Positions 12,952-20,451 of a stretch of 20,451 bases of DNA are shown piece after piece. The notes under the pieces are model-generated. The model was given only the letters and a program-made list of their open reading frames with translations, did not search any database and was not told where the DNA came from. The position numbers and the translations under genes were made by a program. Each line of letters opens with the position of its first letter. Position 1 is the first letter of the stretch. Source of the stretch: a virus; the IMG/VR virus record IMGVR_UViG_3300036860_000056, positions 1-20,451 of that record; one strand, written 5' to 3'.

Positions 12952-13838
12952 TGGCGTTCACTTTCTACCTCGGTCCGGCCGGGGCGTTGGTGGCGATCAA
13001 GACCGCCGCACCCGAGTACGCCTCCGCGCGGACCCGGCTCGGTGGCACCCATGAAACCTTGGCGGGTCGGCTGATCAGGGACACGATCGGGTATCGCCGG
13101 CAGATGACCTATCCGGTCGCCGCGCTGACCGCCGAGCAGTACTCCGATCTTGAGGAGTTGTTCGAGCTCCCCGGTCCGTACCGGTTCGTCGATCCGACCC
13201 GGCGGAACCTGCTGACCGCCAATCAGGCGTCCGGGACCGATGCGCTGCTGGACGCCACTGGGTGGAGCGCCCGCACGCAGGGGACGGTCAGCTCCAGCAC
13301 CGCCCAGGCGCGCAGCGGAGTCCGGTCGCTGGCGTGGGCGACTGGGACGGCGCTCGGATCGACCGGCCGGGGTATCGTGCTGGTCACCGCCATCTCCACG
13401 ATCGATTCGACTTGGGCTGCGGTCCCCCCATCGACCGACTTCAATTTCTCGATTTACGCGCGCACGTCGGCTGCGGTGACGATGGCGGCGGGGATCGAGT
13501 GGCGGGATGCGGCTGGTGCGTTGCTGTCCACCAGCACCGGCACCGGCGTGGCCCTGTCGACGTCGGCGTGGACGGGTCGGCCGACCGTCACCGGCACTTC
13601 TCCCAGCACAGTCGCCTACGCCGTACCGATCCTGACGAACACGACCATCACCGGCGCGGCGATCACGGTGTTCGCCGACGATCCGCAGCTCGAGTTCGGC
13701 ACGGCGGCGACCAATCAGGTGCACGGTACCGGCGTTCCGATCGTGAGTGTGGACTCGCTGATAGCTGATTACTCGAACTTCTACGCGGATGCGGTCCCGC
13801 CGTTGTTCGGGGCGACCCTCGTCCTTCTGGAGCTGTAG
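12951..13838 (+). CDS. Distal tail (Dit-like) minor tail protein with carbohydrate-binding-like insertion
   Basis: A 295-aa protein starting at ATG (12951) in the TGATG overlap with the tape measure stop, AAGG 8 nt upstream. The first 80 residues (MAFTFYLGPAG, then YRRQMTYPVAALTAEQYSDL and GPYRFVDPTRRNLLT) are typical of the actinophage minor tail protein that follows the tape measure. From about residue 85 to 270 comes a beta-rich module resembling a carbohydrate-binding sandwich (SARTQGTVSSSTAQARSG, FNFSIYARTSAAVTMAAGI, AYAVPILTNTTITGAAI, DDPQLEFG). The last 30 residues return to the tail fold (YADAVPPLFGATLVLLEL). A role as distal tail or baseplate ring with an adhesion module is inferred from order and fold pattern. 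Confidence 0.75.
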   Translation: MAFTFYLGPAGALVAIKTAAPEYASARTRLGGTHETLAGRLIRDTIGYRRQMTYPVAALTAEQYSDLEELFELPGPYRFVDPTRRNLLTANQASGTDALLDATGWSARTQGTVSSSTAQARSGVRSLAWATGTALGSTGRGIVLVTAISTIDSTWAAVPPSTDFNFSIYARTSAAVTMAAGIEWRDAAGALLSTSTGTGVALSTSAWTGRPTVTGTSPSTVAYAVPILTNTTITGAAITVFADDPQLEFGTAATNQVHGTGVPIVSVDSLIADYSNFYADAVPPLFGATLVLLEL

Positions 13839-14528
13839 ATGCCGCTGGGCACGAGCAACTACCCGACGTCGCTGGATGACGCGACGACCCTGCCAGATGT
13901 CAGCGGCAAAAACCAGAACGACGCCGCCAACCTCCACAGCGACCTCACCGACGCGAGCTCGCAGGCGATCAAGGCGCTGGAGGCCAAGCTCGGTATCGGG
14001 TCCAGCACCGCCGCCGCGGCGACGACAGGGTGGGTGCCGGTCAAGCAGGGTGATGGGACGACCGCGTGGGCGGCGGTCCCCGTCGGCACCCCGTCGGGCA
14101 CGGTCGCGCCGCTTGACCCGGCGACCGCGTCAACCGCCGGGGTCGCGTCGGCGTACAGCCGTGGGGACCACAAGCACCTGTGGAAGCCGATCTTCAAGGT
14201 CCGGTGGACGTTCGACACGGTCACCTCGCCGCTGACGGGCCTGTGGATTGAGGACGTCGACCAGGCCGCCACGCTGATGAACTTCCGGCTGGTCCTTGGC
14301 ACGGTCGCCTCCGCTGGCAGCAACACCAAGGTGGATCTGCTGAAGAACAACGTGAGCGTGCTGACCACCCAGCCGGAGATCACGGTGGGGCAGCAGCGCA
14401 ATTCGATCGCGGTGGTGTTCGCCAACACCGCGCTGGTGACCGGTGATCTGCTGGTCCCCAAGATCACCCAGGGCTCGTCCGGTGCGCAGCTGGTGTGCAC
14501 GCTCACCTACAGGTGGGAGCTGACTTGA
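13839..14528 (+). CDS. Fibre-like minor tail protein
   Basis: A 229-aa protein whose ATG directly follows the previous TAG, with TGGAG about 6 nt upstream. The N-terminus, GTSNYPTSLDDATTLPD then NLHSDLTDASSQAIKALEAKLG, is a standard phage fibre opening with a short helix. A linker with TPSGTVAPLDPATASTAG and YSRGDHKHLW (the S-R-x-D-H-x-H fibre motif, residues about 107-116) leads to a C-terminal beta domain of about 110 residues. It probably forms a trimeric tail fibre or appendage for host contact. The C-terminal domain is the candidate receptor-binding part; that is inference. Confidence 0.75.
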   Translation: MPLGTSNYPTSLDDATTLPDVSGKNQNDAANLHSDLTDASSQAIKALEAKLGIGSSTAAAATTGWVPVKQGDGTTAWAAVPVGTPSGTVAPLDPATASTAGVASAYSRGDHKHLWKPIFKVRWTFDTVTSPLTGLWIEDVDQAATLMNFRLVLGTVASAGSNTKVDLLKNNVSVLTTQPEITVGQQRNSIAVVFANTALVTGDLLVPKITQGSSGAQLVCTLTYRWELT

Positions 14529-16855
14529 GCCTCAGCAAGCTGCTGGTGCCCTCATCGGGCTGCCTGCTGGGGATCTACCCTGGTGACACCTGCGACACGG
14601 CGACGTCGTTTCGGCAGCGGACGCTGAACCACGAGACGCAGGTCAACCGCACGGTCGCCACCAACGGGCTCGTCAACGTGGTCGCCAGCTATCACGACTG
14701 GAACGACTTCACCGCCACGTTCCCCAACGCCGACGAGAAGTCCCTGTCGGATGAGGGGCGGCTGCTGCTGATCCACTGGGTCCCCAGGATCTATGGGACA
14801 ACAACGATCTTCAAGTGGGCCGACGTTGCCGCCGGCACCTACGACAGCCAGTATGTGGATCCGACTGCCCGGGCGGTGGCCGCGTTCGGTCAGCCGGTCT
14901 TCTTGCAGTTCCATAGCGAGAGTAATTCCGGCTCGTCGGCGCAGGGTGGCACCTACGGCACCGACGCGGAATACGCGTCGGCGGCGCGACACGTCCACGA
15001 CCGGTTCGTCGCCCAGGGCGCCACCAACGCCATCTGGGTGTTCAACCCGAGCGGGTACACCACCACCATCTCCCGGATGGACACGCTGTATCCGGGGGAC
15101 GCCTACGTCGACTGGATCATGTGGGACCCCTACGCCAACTCGGGGCAGGACTTCGACTATGTGATGTCGACGAAATACCCGATGTATCAGTGGGCGACGG
15201 TCACCAAGGCGGGGTCGCACACCAAGCCGCTCGGGTTCACCGAATGGGGCGCCACCGAGGCCAGCGGGCCGACCACCAAGGCGCAGTTCATCGACCAGGT
15301 CCGCACCCAGCTCGCCACCAACTGGCCGCTGGTCAAGCTGATCGCCTGGTTCAACTCGACCTCCAGCACAGGCGACTGCATCAACACCTCCGCCGCCGCG
15401 CTGACCGCATACAAGGCGCTGGCCGCCGACAGCTATTTCCGGCCGGACCTGTCGGCGACGCCAGCGCCGGTCGGTGCCGGCCTGTTCCAGGTCGGCGCGA
15501 GCAAGGGGTTCAACAACTCGGCGCATCAGACGCTGGTGATCCCCTCAGGGGTGCAGGCCGGCTGGGGCATGGCGCTGTTCCACGGCTGCACCCGCGCCGG
15601 ACTGAAGAATGCCTGCGAGGGCACCAACGCCGCCAATGTGACCACCGGCAACTCCAACTCGGCGGGTTCCAATCCATGGGATGCGATCTCGGGGGCCGCG
15701 CCGACCTACGACACCACCTCGCCGCTGGATGGAACCTCGTCGATGCACTGCGCCGTCACTGCCGGGACGACCTCAGCAGGGCGGTGGAACACCAGCTTCC
15801 CCTGGCCCGGCGCTAACGGGTCCTACAAGGGCAGCCTGCTGTACCGGTATCCGTCTAACCCGTCGGCGATCTGCCGGATCTATCAGCAGGGCACCACCGC
15901 TGCGTCCCCTCAGTGGGGCATCGGGATCGACACCAATGGCAAACTCATCGTCCGCGATCTTGCCGCCGGCGCGACCCGCGGCACCCAGGTCGGCACCGCC
16001 CCCGCGACCGCGACCAAGCACCGCATCGACTTCGAAGCGGCCTGGGACGGGTCGCTCACCACCGTAACGCTCAAGCTGTTCCTCGGCGCCAACTGGAACG
16101 GCACCACCCCCGACGAGACGATCATCTCCACCGCGTTCACGCAGGCGGCCGCGCCTGGTGCGGGAACGTTCGGGGTCCAGTTCACCGCCAGCAACACCTA
16201 CGACGTGCATATCGACCAGGCCCGGCTGTTCGCCGACGCATGGGCCGGTCCGCCAAGGACCAGCCCGGTGCTCACCCCGCCCGCCGGATGGACGGAGATC
16301 GTCCCCAGCGGCACCCGGCAGGTCGCGGCCGGCGCTGGGGAGCTGTCCACCCGCGGGTGGCGCCGCACCGCCGTCGCCGGCGACGCAGGCTCGACCGTCA
16401 CGCTGGATACCGACGTGAACGCGCACGGGTCGATCCTTCTGGTCGTCTACGCCGGGGTGGATCAGCTCGCGCTGGTCGACGTGGCCGCCGCCACGACCGC
16501 ATCAGCTGACAGCGCCACCACCACTTCCCCGAACGCGACCACCCTGGTCGCAGCCGACGTCATCGTCAGCGTGTTCTTCGACCGGGCCAACCCGCCCGCT
16601 GCGGCGACTAGCACGTGGACCCCACCAACCGGGGATGCGGTGCGGGTGTCCAGCTTCGGATCAGGGACCGATGGGCGGGTCGCTGGGGCGGTCACCGACG
16701 ACGGTGCCACCCACGCGATCGGGACCTACGGGACCAAGGCGGCGGTCGCCGACCAGTCGAGCTATCTGCATGCTGCCTGGACGCTGGGGTTGCTGTCGGC
16801 CGCTGCGGCGGCGGGCACCGGGCAGGGCATCGGCGACCTCCACACGGTGAACTGA
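14525..16855 (+). CDS. Tail-associated GH26-like glycosidase with nested lectin domain
   Basis: A 776-aa protein starting at TTG (14525), in the TTGA overlap with the previous stop and 6-7 nt after GGGAG; an upstream in-frame ATG at 14495 lacks such a site. Residues about 1-305 look like a GH26-type TIM barrel: GCLLGIYPGD, VFLQFHSESN with candidate acid/base Glu132, NAIWVFNPSGY, YPGDAYVDWIMWDPYA, and KPLGFTEWGA with candidate nucleophile Glu240. A beta domain begins near 318 (FQVGASKGFNNSAHQTL, PSGVQAGWGMALFHG). It is interrupted by a LamG-like module at about 360-577 and resumes with TPPAGWTEIVPSG to the end. It probably degrades a surface glycan at the tail tip. GH26 membership is by motif only; the usual HEMN appears as HSES. 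Confidence 0.77.
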   Translation: MSLSKLLVPSSGCLLGIYPGDTCDTATSFRQRTLNHETQVNRTVATNGLVNVVASYHDWNDFTATFPNADEKSLSDEGRLLLIHWVPRIYGTTTIFKWADVAAGTYDSQYVDPTARAVAAFGQPVFLQFHSESNSGSSAQGGTYGTDAEYASAARHVHDRFVAQGATNAIWVFNPSGYTTTISRMDTLYPGDAYVDWIMWDPYANSGQDFDYVMSTKYPMYQWATVTKAGSHTKPLGFTEWGATEASGPTTKAQFIDQVRTQLATNWPLVKLIAWFNSTSSTGDCINTSAAALTAYKALAADSYFRPDLSATPAPVGAGLFQVGASKGFNNSAHQTLVIPSGVQAGWGMALFHGCTRAGLKNACEGTNAANVTTGNSNSAGSNPWDAISGAAPTYDTTSPLDGTSSMHCAVTAGTTSAGRWNTSFPWPGANGSYKGSLLYRYPSNPSAICRIYQQGTTAASPQWGIGIDTNGKLIVRDLAAGATRGTQVGTAPATATKHRIDFEAAWDGSLTTVTLKLFLGANWNGTTPDETIISTAFTQAAAPGAGTFGVQFTASNTYDVHIDQARLFADAWAGPPRTSPVLTPPAGWTEIVPSGTRQVAAGAGELSTRGWRRTAVAGDAGSTVTLDTDVNAHGSILLVVYAGVDQLALVDVAAATTASADSATTTSPNATTLVAADVIVSVFFDRANPPAAATSTWTPPTGDAVRVSSFGSGTDGRVAGAVTDDGATHAIGTYGTKAAVADQSSYLHAAWTLGLLSAAAAAGTGQGIGDLHTVN

Positions 16856-16865
16856 GCAGGCCAGC

Positions 16866-17150
16866 TCAAGGTCCTCGATAATCCTCAAGGATTGGTAGAG
16901 CAACAATCACCCCACCACCGTCGACCACCTTGGCCGCCCGCCGAGCGCTCTCAAGATCATTAAAACTCCAAACGGTTGCGGCACCAGGATTCAGGAAAAC
17001 GAGATAGACCTGCTTCGGCGCGACGTTCGCCTTCAACGCGGCCCGACGTGCCCGACGTGCCCGACGGGCAGCCGTATCGGCCTGGTATTGCCGCCAGACA
17101 CGGACGCGAGGGTCGATGACACGTCGGCGCAGCCAAGTACGCTTGTCCAT
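16866..17150 (-). CDS. 94-aa orphan protein on the minus strand with structured leader
   Basis: A 94-aa protein. ATG 17150 is chosen because GGAGG lies 7-8 nt upstream in the loop of a leader hairpin; the longer in-frame extension upstream would read through that structure. Residues 1-40 are strongly basic (MDKRTWLRRRVIDPRVRVWR, then an RRARRARR run coded by a 9-nt tandem repeat). Residues 45-94 form a small hydrophobic alpha/beta unit: KQVYLVFLNPGAATVWSFND, then SARRAAKVVDGGGVIVALPI. It may bind nucleic acid through the basic part; that is inference. It occupies the gap between two tail-tip genes, ending 10 bp after the glycosidase gene. It has its own likely promoter (TACACT at 17217-17212). 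No family recognised. Confidence 0.75.
   Translation of the reverse strand: MDKRTWLRRRVIDPRVRVWRQYQADTAARRARRARRAALKANVAPKQVYLVFLNPGAATVWSFNDLESARRAAKVVDGGGVIVALPILEDYRGP
17042..17068. repeat. Three 9-nt tandem units
   Basis: CCCGACGTG twice, then CCCGACGGG. On the minus strand they code the repeated Ala-Arg-Arg stretch of the 94-aa orphan protein. The length suggests slippage expansion in the basic region. Confidence 0.85.
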
Positions 17151-17200
17151 GTCGGCACCTCCATGCCGTCCGGGCCCCGGCTGTACCCCAGCGCGGGGCC
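17151..17200 (-). promoter_or_regulatory. Two-hairpin RNA leader of the minus-strand 94-aa gene (copy C)
   Basis: Read on the minus strand, hairpin 1 pairs GGCCCCG with CGGGGCC (17200-17194 and 17179-17173). It has a single bulged C, a GCTG/CAGC inner stem and a 5-nt loop. The linker is CGGA. Hairpin 2 pairs CGGCA with TGCCG around the 6-nt loop TGGAGG, the Shine-Dalgarno. AC then precedes the ATG. The layout is the same as before HNH genes 2 and 3. Confidence 0.75.
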
Positions 17201-17211
17201 GTTCCCTACGG

Positions 17212-17217
17212 AGTGTA
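17212..17217 (-). promoter_or_regulatory. Candidate -10 box TACACT for the minus-strand 94-aa gene
   Basis: TACACT on the minus strand, 11 nt before leader hairpin 1, close to the 10-13 nt seen at the two HNH leaders. It overlaps the ribosome site and start of the plus-strand hub gene. No strong -35 box. Confidence 0.45.
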
Positions 17218-17218
17218 G

Positions 17219-19627
17219 ATGCAGACCACCTCCATCGAACTCGCCAACGCGATCCTGGCCTCCGAACGCCAACCCATCTGCAAGGTTGAAGTGGATTGGG
17301 ACCGGGACGGCTACGGCGGGCCGGGCACGATCGACGACCTGTCCGCCGATGTGGTGTCCATCTCGATCGACCGGTCCCTGTCCACCGACCTGCCACCCGA
17401 AGTGAAGCTGTTCGCCGGCTACAGCGCCGCGGAGACCACCATCACCCTGGCCCGCCAGCCATCCATCCCGGTGCCTACCTCGGTCGCCCTGCCGTATGAC
17501 GCGCCGATCGGCTACGACGCGGCGGTCGGCTACGATGGCAGCGGGTTCGTGAACCAGCCGTCCGGGCCGATCACCCACACCACCTGGTACTACTCCCCTT
17601 GGAACACCACCTCACCGCTGTACGGGAAGCGTCGCAAGGGTGCCCCCGCCCGCATCTCGCTTGGCATGGTCGGCGCCAACGGCCCCGAGCAACTGGTGGT
17701 GCTGGTCGGCAGGGTCCGCTCCCTCCAGGTGGACTCCGGCAGCCGTACAGTCCAACTGGTCCTGGATGATCTGTCCGCGTCGATGCGCAAACAGGTCACC
17801 CTCCCGATGATCATTTCGGATGGGGAGAACGCCGTGACCGCCGTGCGGCCGGGCCTGAACACCACGTTCCTGGCGGACTGGCTGGCCCGCAAGTGCGGCT
17901 ACTACGCCAGCCCCCCAGCGCGGAGCTCCGCGCAGGTAGTGGCTACCCTGCACGGCTCCGGCCATCCGGAGAAAGGCAGCCTGCAATCGTTCCGTGGCGC
18001 GAACCTATCCCGCCTGGCGTACTCCCCGACCGCCGGGTGGCCGACGAGTGCGCCGTGGGTGATGGCGGTCAACCTGAACGGCACCGACAGCCAGCTCATC
18101 AGCTACGTCCTCGCCAACCAGAGCGCCGTCAGCACCAACAACGGGGACGCGATGTTCTGGGAAGGGTGGGTCCGGCTGGACAATCTGACCGGCGCGGACG
18201 GGGCCGGCCAGGCGTTCATGATTGCCTACAAGACCGGCGTCGCGGTCCCGTACGTGAGCCTGTTCGTTGACACGAGCGGCAATCTGCAATCCACATTCAA
18301 CCGTGGCGGCAGCGACAACACCCAGCGGACCACCGGCGCTACCGGAGTGCCAACCGGAATCGTCGCCAACAAGTGGTACTACATCGGCGTGTACTGGGCG
18401 TTCACCTCGACGGACGTGAAAATATGGTTCCGGGTCAAGCCGGAGGACGGCGCTGGCGTGACCACCGGCCCGAAATCGGTGACGGCCGCTTCGGTGACCA
18501 ACGCGCCATTCATTAACACGCTCAGCCTCAAAGGCAAGGGCGCATCGTTTGTCGATACCGGCCTGGACGGCCTCATCTCCGACGTGCAGCTCACCAGCGA
18601 GAACACCGGCTCGACCAATCCACCCTCCTGGAACGATGGGTTCGTGGCGACGGCGCAGATCATGGCGGACGAGAACAACCTGGTCGCCACCCCCGTCGTC
18701 ACCGATGAGGCGTGGACGATCCTCCAGGAGATCGCCAAGGCCGAGTTCGCCACCGCAGGGTTCGACGAGACGGGGATGCTGCGCTACCTCACCCGCAAAC
18801 GCTGGTCGCAAGCGCCCTGGAACACCGTCCAGCGGGTGCTGGACTCGAAGACCGCGATCAAGGACCTGTCCTCCACCGAGTCGGTCGACCAGGTCCGCAA
18901 CCACGTGATCGTCCGCGCGGTCCCCCCCGACGTGCAGGATTATGGGGACATCTGGTCGCTGTCGGTCCTGGTCGCTATCGCTGGGAACAGTGCCAAGACG
19001 CTGTGGGCGGACTTCGACAATCCGGCCGCCAACATCGACACCACCCTCACCTCCCACGGGGTGGGCGGCCAGTCCCGTTACAACGCCTCGACCGCCCGGG
19101 ATGGCAACGGCAGCGTGGTCGCCAACCTGTCCATCACCGTCACCGCATTCGCGCAGACCGCCAAGATCGTCATCACCAACCCCAACCCGTTCACCGTCTA
19201 TCTGGTCGGCAACACCGGGGTGGCCAGCGTGACCGCGGGGGTGCCGAGCATGCGGCTGGTCGGCCAGGCCGTGAAGTTCCAACAGGACGCCCTGTCCACC
19301 AAGATGCGTTCGGAGGCGACCGACCAGGCAAGCATTGACGCATACGGGGTCGAACAGATCCTTGAGCTGCCTGACAGCCCGTTCCGGCAGGACGTCGACG
19401 CGATTGACCATCTCGCCCAGGACCTGCTCGCGCAGCTGAAAGATCCCAAGCCGCTACTGGCCGATGTCCCGATCGTCGGCGACCCGCGCCTACAGCTCGG
19501 CGACCGGGTCACCCTCCAGGACCCGGATGGGCTGGCGTTGAACCAGGACGTGCATTTGTCGGCGCTCCGCACCGAGTTCACCACCGACAGTGGGCTGGGC
19601 CAAACCGTGAACGTGCGGCCGGCATGA
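17219..19627 (+). CDS. Tail hub/minor tail protein with LamG-like insertion
   Basis: An 802-aa protein starting at ATG with ACGGAG 5 nt upstream. The N-terminal 235 residues match the actinophage minor tail hub pattern: IDDLSADVVSISIDRSLSTD, then LYGKRRKGAPARISLG, GRVRSLQVDSGSRTVQLVLD and FLADWLARKCGYYASPP. From about residue 241 to 465 comes a LamG/concanavalin-like domain (FWEGWVRLDNL, FVDTSGNLQSTFNRGG, NKWYYIGVYWAF, GLDGLISDVQLTSE). The hub fold then resumes (DEAWTILQEIAKAEFATAGF, MLRYLTRKRW) and ends with LLADVPIVGDPRLQLGDRVT. It probably forms the tail-tip hub, with the lectin module displayed outward. Its start overlaps the promoter of the minus-strand neighbour. Confidence 0.8.
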   Translation: MQTTSIELANAILASERQPICKVEVDWDRDGYGGPGTIDDLSADVVSISIDRSLSTDLPPEVKLFAGYSAAETTITLARQPSIPVPTSVALPYDAPIGYDAAVGYDGSGFVNQPSGPITHTTWYYSPWNTTSPLYGKRRKGAPARISLGMVGANGPEQLVVLVGRVRSLQVDSGSRTVQLVLDDLSASMRKQVTLPMIISDGENAVTAVRPGLNTTFLADWLARKCGYYASPPARSSAQVVATLHGSGHPEKGSLQSFRGANLSRLAYSPTAGWPTSAPWVMAVNLNGTDSQLISYVLANQSAVSTNNGDAMFWEGWVRLDNLTGADGAGQAFMIAYKTGVAVPYVSLFVDTSGNLQSTFNRGGSDNTQRTTGATGVPTGIVANKWYYIGVYWAFTSTDVKIWFRVKPEDGAGVTTGPKSVTAASVTNAPFINTLSLKGKGASFVDTGLDGLISDVQLTSENTGSTNPPSWNDGFVATAQIMADENNLVATPVVTDEAWTILQEIAKAEFATAGFDETGMLRYLTRKRWSQAPWNTVQRVLDSKTAIKDLSSTESVDQVRNHVIVRAVPPDVQDYGDIWSLSVLVAIAGNSAKTLWADFDNPAANIDTTLTSHGVGGQSRYNASTARDGNGSVVANLSITVTAFAQTAKIVITNPNPFTVYLVGNTGVASVTAGVPSMRLVGQAVKFQQDALSTKMRSEATDQASIDAYGVEQILELPDSPFRQDVDAIDHLAQDLLAQLKDPKPLLADVPIVGDPRLQLGDRVTLQDPDGLALNQDVHLSALRTEFTTDSGLGQTVNVRPA

Positions 19628-20088
19628 TCCGGACTCGGCTGCTCGACCTCGAACATCAGGCCGCGATGGTGGCGCATCGGGCGGCCCGCAGGATCGGCTA
19701 CCGCGGCCTGTTCCTCTCCGGCCTCGCCACGCTGGACCTCTTCTGGGCATGGGGACTGTGGGACCGTCGGGCCGCAGGTCTACTGGCGGCCGCGCCCGCG
19801 TCCAGCGCGATCGTCGGGTTCGGCGCACGCTTCAACGCGACCAATCCGCTGCTGATGTGGGCGATCCTGTTCGCCCTGGTCGGTGCCCTGTGCGGCTGGC
19901 AAGTGTGGGTGGATGACGACCGTGCCGCGTTCACCGCCGCATGGTCCCTCAAGATCCTCCTCGCGATCCTGACGTTGGCGGCCTGGCCGGATGCGCATGT
20001 GCTGATCGTCCGTGCTGCGGGCCAGTGGATCTGTCTGTGTATTCTCGTGGTGGCCGCGCAACGCGGCATCCCCTACCGGCAGGACTAG
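19624..20088 (+). CDS. Multi-pass membrane protein (lysis-region or tail-end membrane protein)
   Basis: A 154-aa protein starting at ATG in the ATGA overlap with the hub stop. After a basic N-terminal stretch it has about four hydrophobic segments: LFLSGLATLDLFWAWGLW (28-45), LLMWAILFALVGALCGWQVW (75-95), LKILLAILTLAAW (108-120) and WICLCILVVAAQ (133-145). It resembles integral membrane proteins found after the tail genes in actinophages, some of which are called holins; the call as holin is not secure. The next gene is another membrane protein. Confidence 0.75.
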   Translation: MIRTRLLDLEHQAAMVAHRAARRIGYRGLFLSGLATLDLFWAWGLWDRRAAGLLAAAPASSAIVGFGARFNATNPLLMWAILFALVGALCGWQVWVDDDRAAFTAAWSLKILLAILTLAAWPDAHVLIVRAAGQWICLCILVVAAQRGIPYRQD

Positions 20089-20089
20089 C

Positions 20090-20446
20090 ATGCTCGGCCT
20101 CCTCGGGATCCTCCTGCCGACCTTGGCGGCGGCGCTCAGCGCGATCCTGGTGTGGCAGCTTGGCACCGCCAACCGCAAGCAGGCCGAGCAGATCCGCAAG
20201 GACGCCAAGAACAAGGCCACCAAAGACGAGGTCCGTGAGGCGTTCAACACGGCCAAGGAACTCTACCAGGGTGGTATCGCGGAAGCCGTGCGGCGGATCG
20301 AGAACTGCAACCGGCGGGTCGCCGAACTCGAGGCCAACGAGCAGGCGCTGCGCCAATGGATCCGCAAGCTGGAGGACACGCTACGCCGCGAAGGCATTCC
20401 GACTCCGAACGGCGAACCCCCCCCATCGTCGAGAAGGTCGCCATGA
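20090..20446 (+). CDS. Membrane-anchored coiled-coil protein
   Basis: A 118-aa protein from ATG 20090, chosen because AGGA lies 5 nt upstream and the previous gene stops at 20088. Residues 3-24 form one transmembrane segment (LGLLGILLPTLAAALSAILV), and a charged helical region follows from 28 to about 97. In that region Leu, Ala and Val recur in a heptad-like way (KDEVREAFNTAKELYQG, VRRIENCNRRVAELEANEQ, IRKLEDTLRR), then a Pro/Ser tail ends the protein. It has the layout of small phage membrane proteins near endolysin and holin genes. A spanin-like or holin-partner role is possible, but no specific motif supports it. Confidence 0.75.
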   Translation: MLGLLGILLPTLAAALSAILVWQLGTANRKQAEQIRKDAKNKATKDEVREAFNTAKELYQGGIAEAVRRIENCNRRVAELEANEQALRQWIRKLEDTLRREGIPTPNGEPPPSSRRSP

Positions 20447-20451
20447 GATGG
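20443..20451 (+). CDS. Start of a further gene, cut by the window edge
   Basis: ATG at 20443 overlaps the previous stop as ATGA, with GAGAAGG (20431-20437) 5 nt upstream. Only Met-Arg-Trp can be read. The position after two membrane proteins would suit an endolysin, but nothing in the sequence shows it. Confidence 0.45.

Noticed and set aside
18005-19411. 468-residue minus-strand open frame inside the hub gene
   Set aside because: Typical GC-driven shadow; the plus frame has recognisable hub and LamG segments.
1-20451. CRISPR array, tRNA, rRNA or transposase genes
   Set aside because: No regularly spaced short repeats, no cloverleaf with CCA-ready acceptor, and no transposase motif were seen by eye.

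Overview
The window is a GC-rich block of late structural genes from a long, non-contractile-tailed phage or prophage (siphovirus type) of an actinobacterial host. The assignment rests on the gene order (head-tail adaptor, tail terminator, tail tube, frameshifted tail assembly chaperone, tape measure, tail-tip proteins, membrane proteins), frequent GTG and TTG starts, TGATG/GTGA/TTGA/ATGA gene overlaps, and families typical of actinophages. Genus-level host identity cannot be read from this stretch. There is no integrase, terminase, portal or major capsid gene here; the last lie, if present, upstream.

Layout. (1) 1-2.9 kb: small head-associated or decoration-type proteins, a micro membrane protein flanked by direct repeats, and a minus-strand zinc-finger microgene. 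(2) 2.9-4.1 kb: an endonuclease VII-type HNH gene translationally coupled to a secreted protein of lower GC, which looks like an inserted cassette. (3) 4.1-7.4 kb: a Pro/Arg/Trp repeat protein, the head-tail adaptor, a small conserved protein, the tail terminator and the tail tube. (4) 7.4-10.1 kb: an HNH gene, a gp10-like neck protein, the tail assembly chaperone with a CCCCCCT -1 frameshift site, a minus-strand CxxC microgene, a third HNH gene and a minus-strand membrane protein. (5) 10.2-19.6 kb: tape measure with a transglycosylase-like C-terminus, a distal-tail-like protein, a fibre-like protein, a GH26-like glycosidase/lectin tail protein, a minus-strand 94-aa orphan and a tail hub with a LamG-like insertion. 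(6) 19.6-20.45 kb: two membrane proteins and the start of another gene, possibly the lysis region.

How it works together. The plus-strand genes build the neck, tail tube and a tail tip rich in carbohydrate-binding modules. Inserted between them are selfish or accessory genes: three HNH endonucleases of different types and four small minus-strand genes.

The most notable non-coding signal is a repeated promoter plus two-hairpin RNA leader. It stands in front of two unrelated HNH genes and, on the opposite strand, in front of the 94-aa orphan. Each copy has a TANNNT -10 box, then 10-13 nt, a 7-bp GGCCCNG stem, a CGGM linker, a second hairpin with the Shine-Dalgarno in its loop, then AC or ACA and ATG. 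The paired positions differ between copies in a compensatory way.
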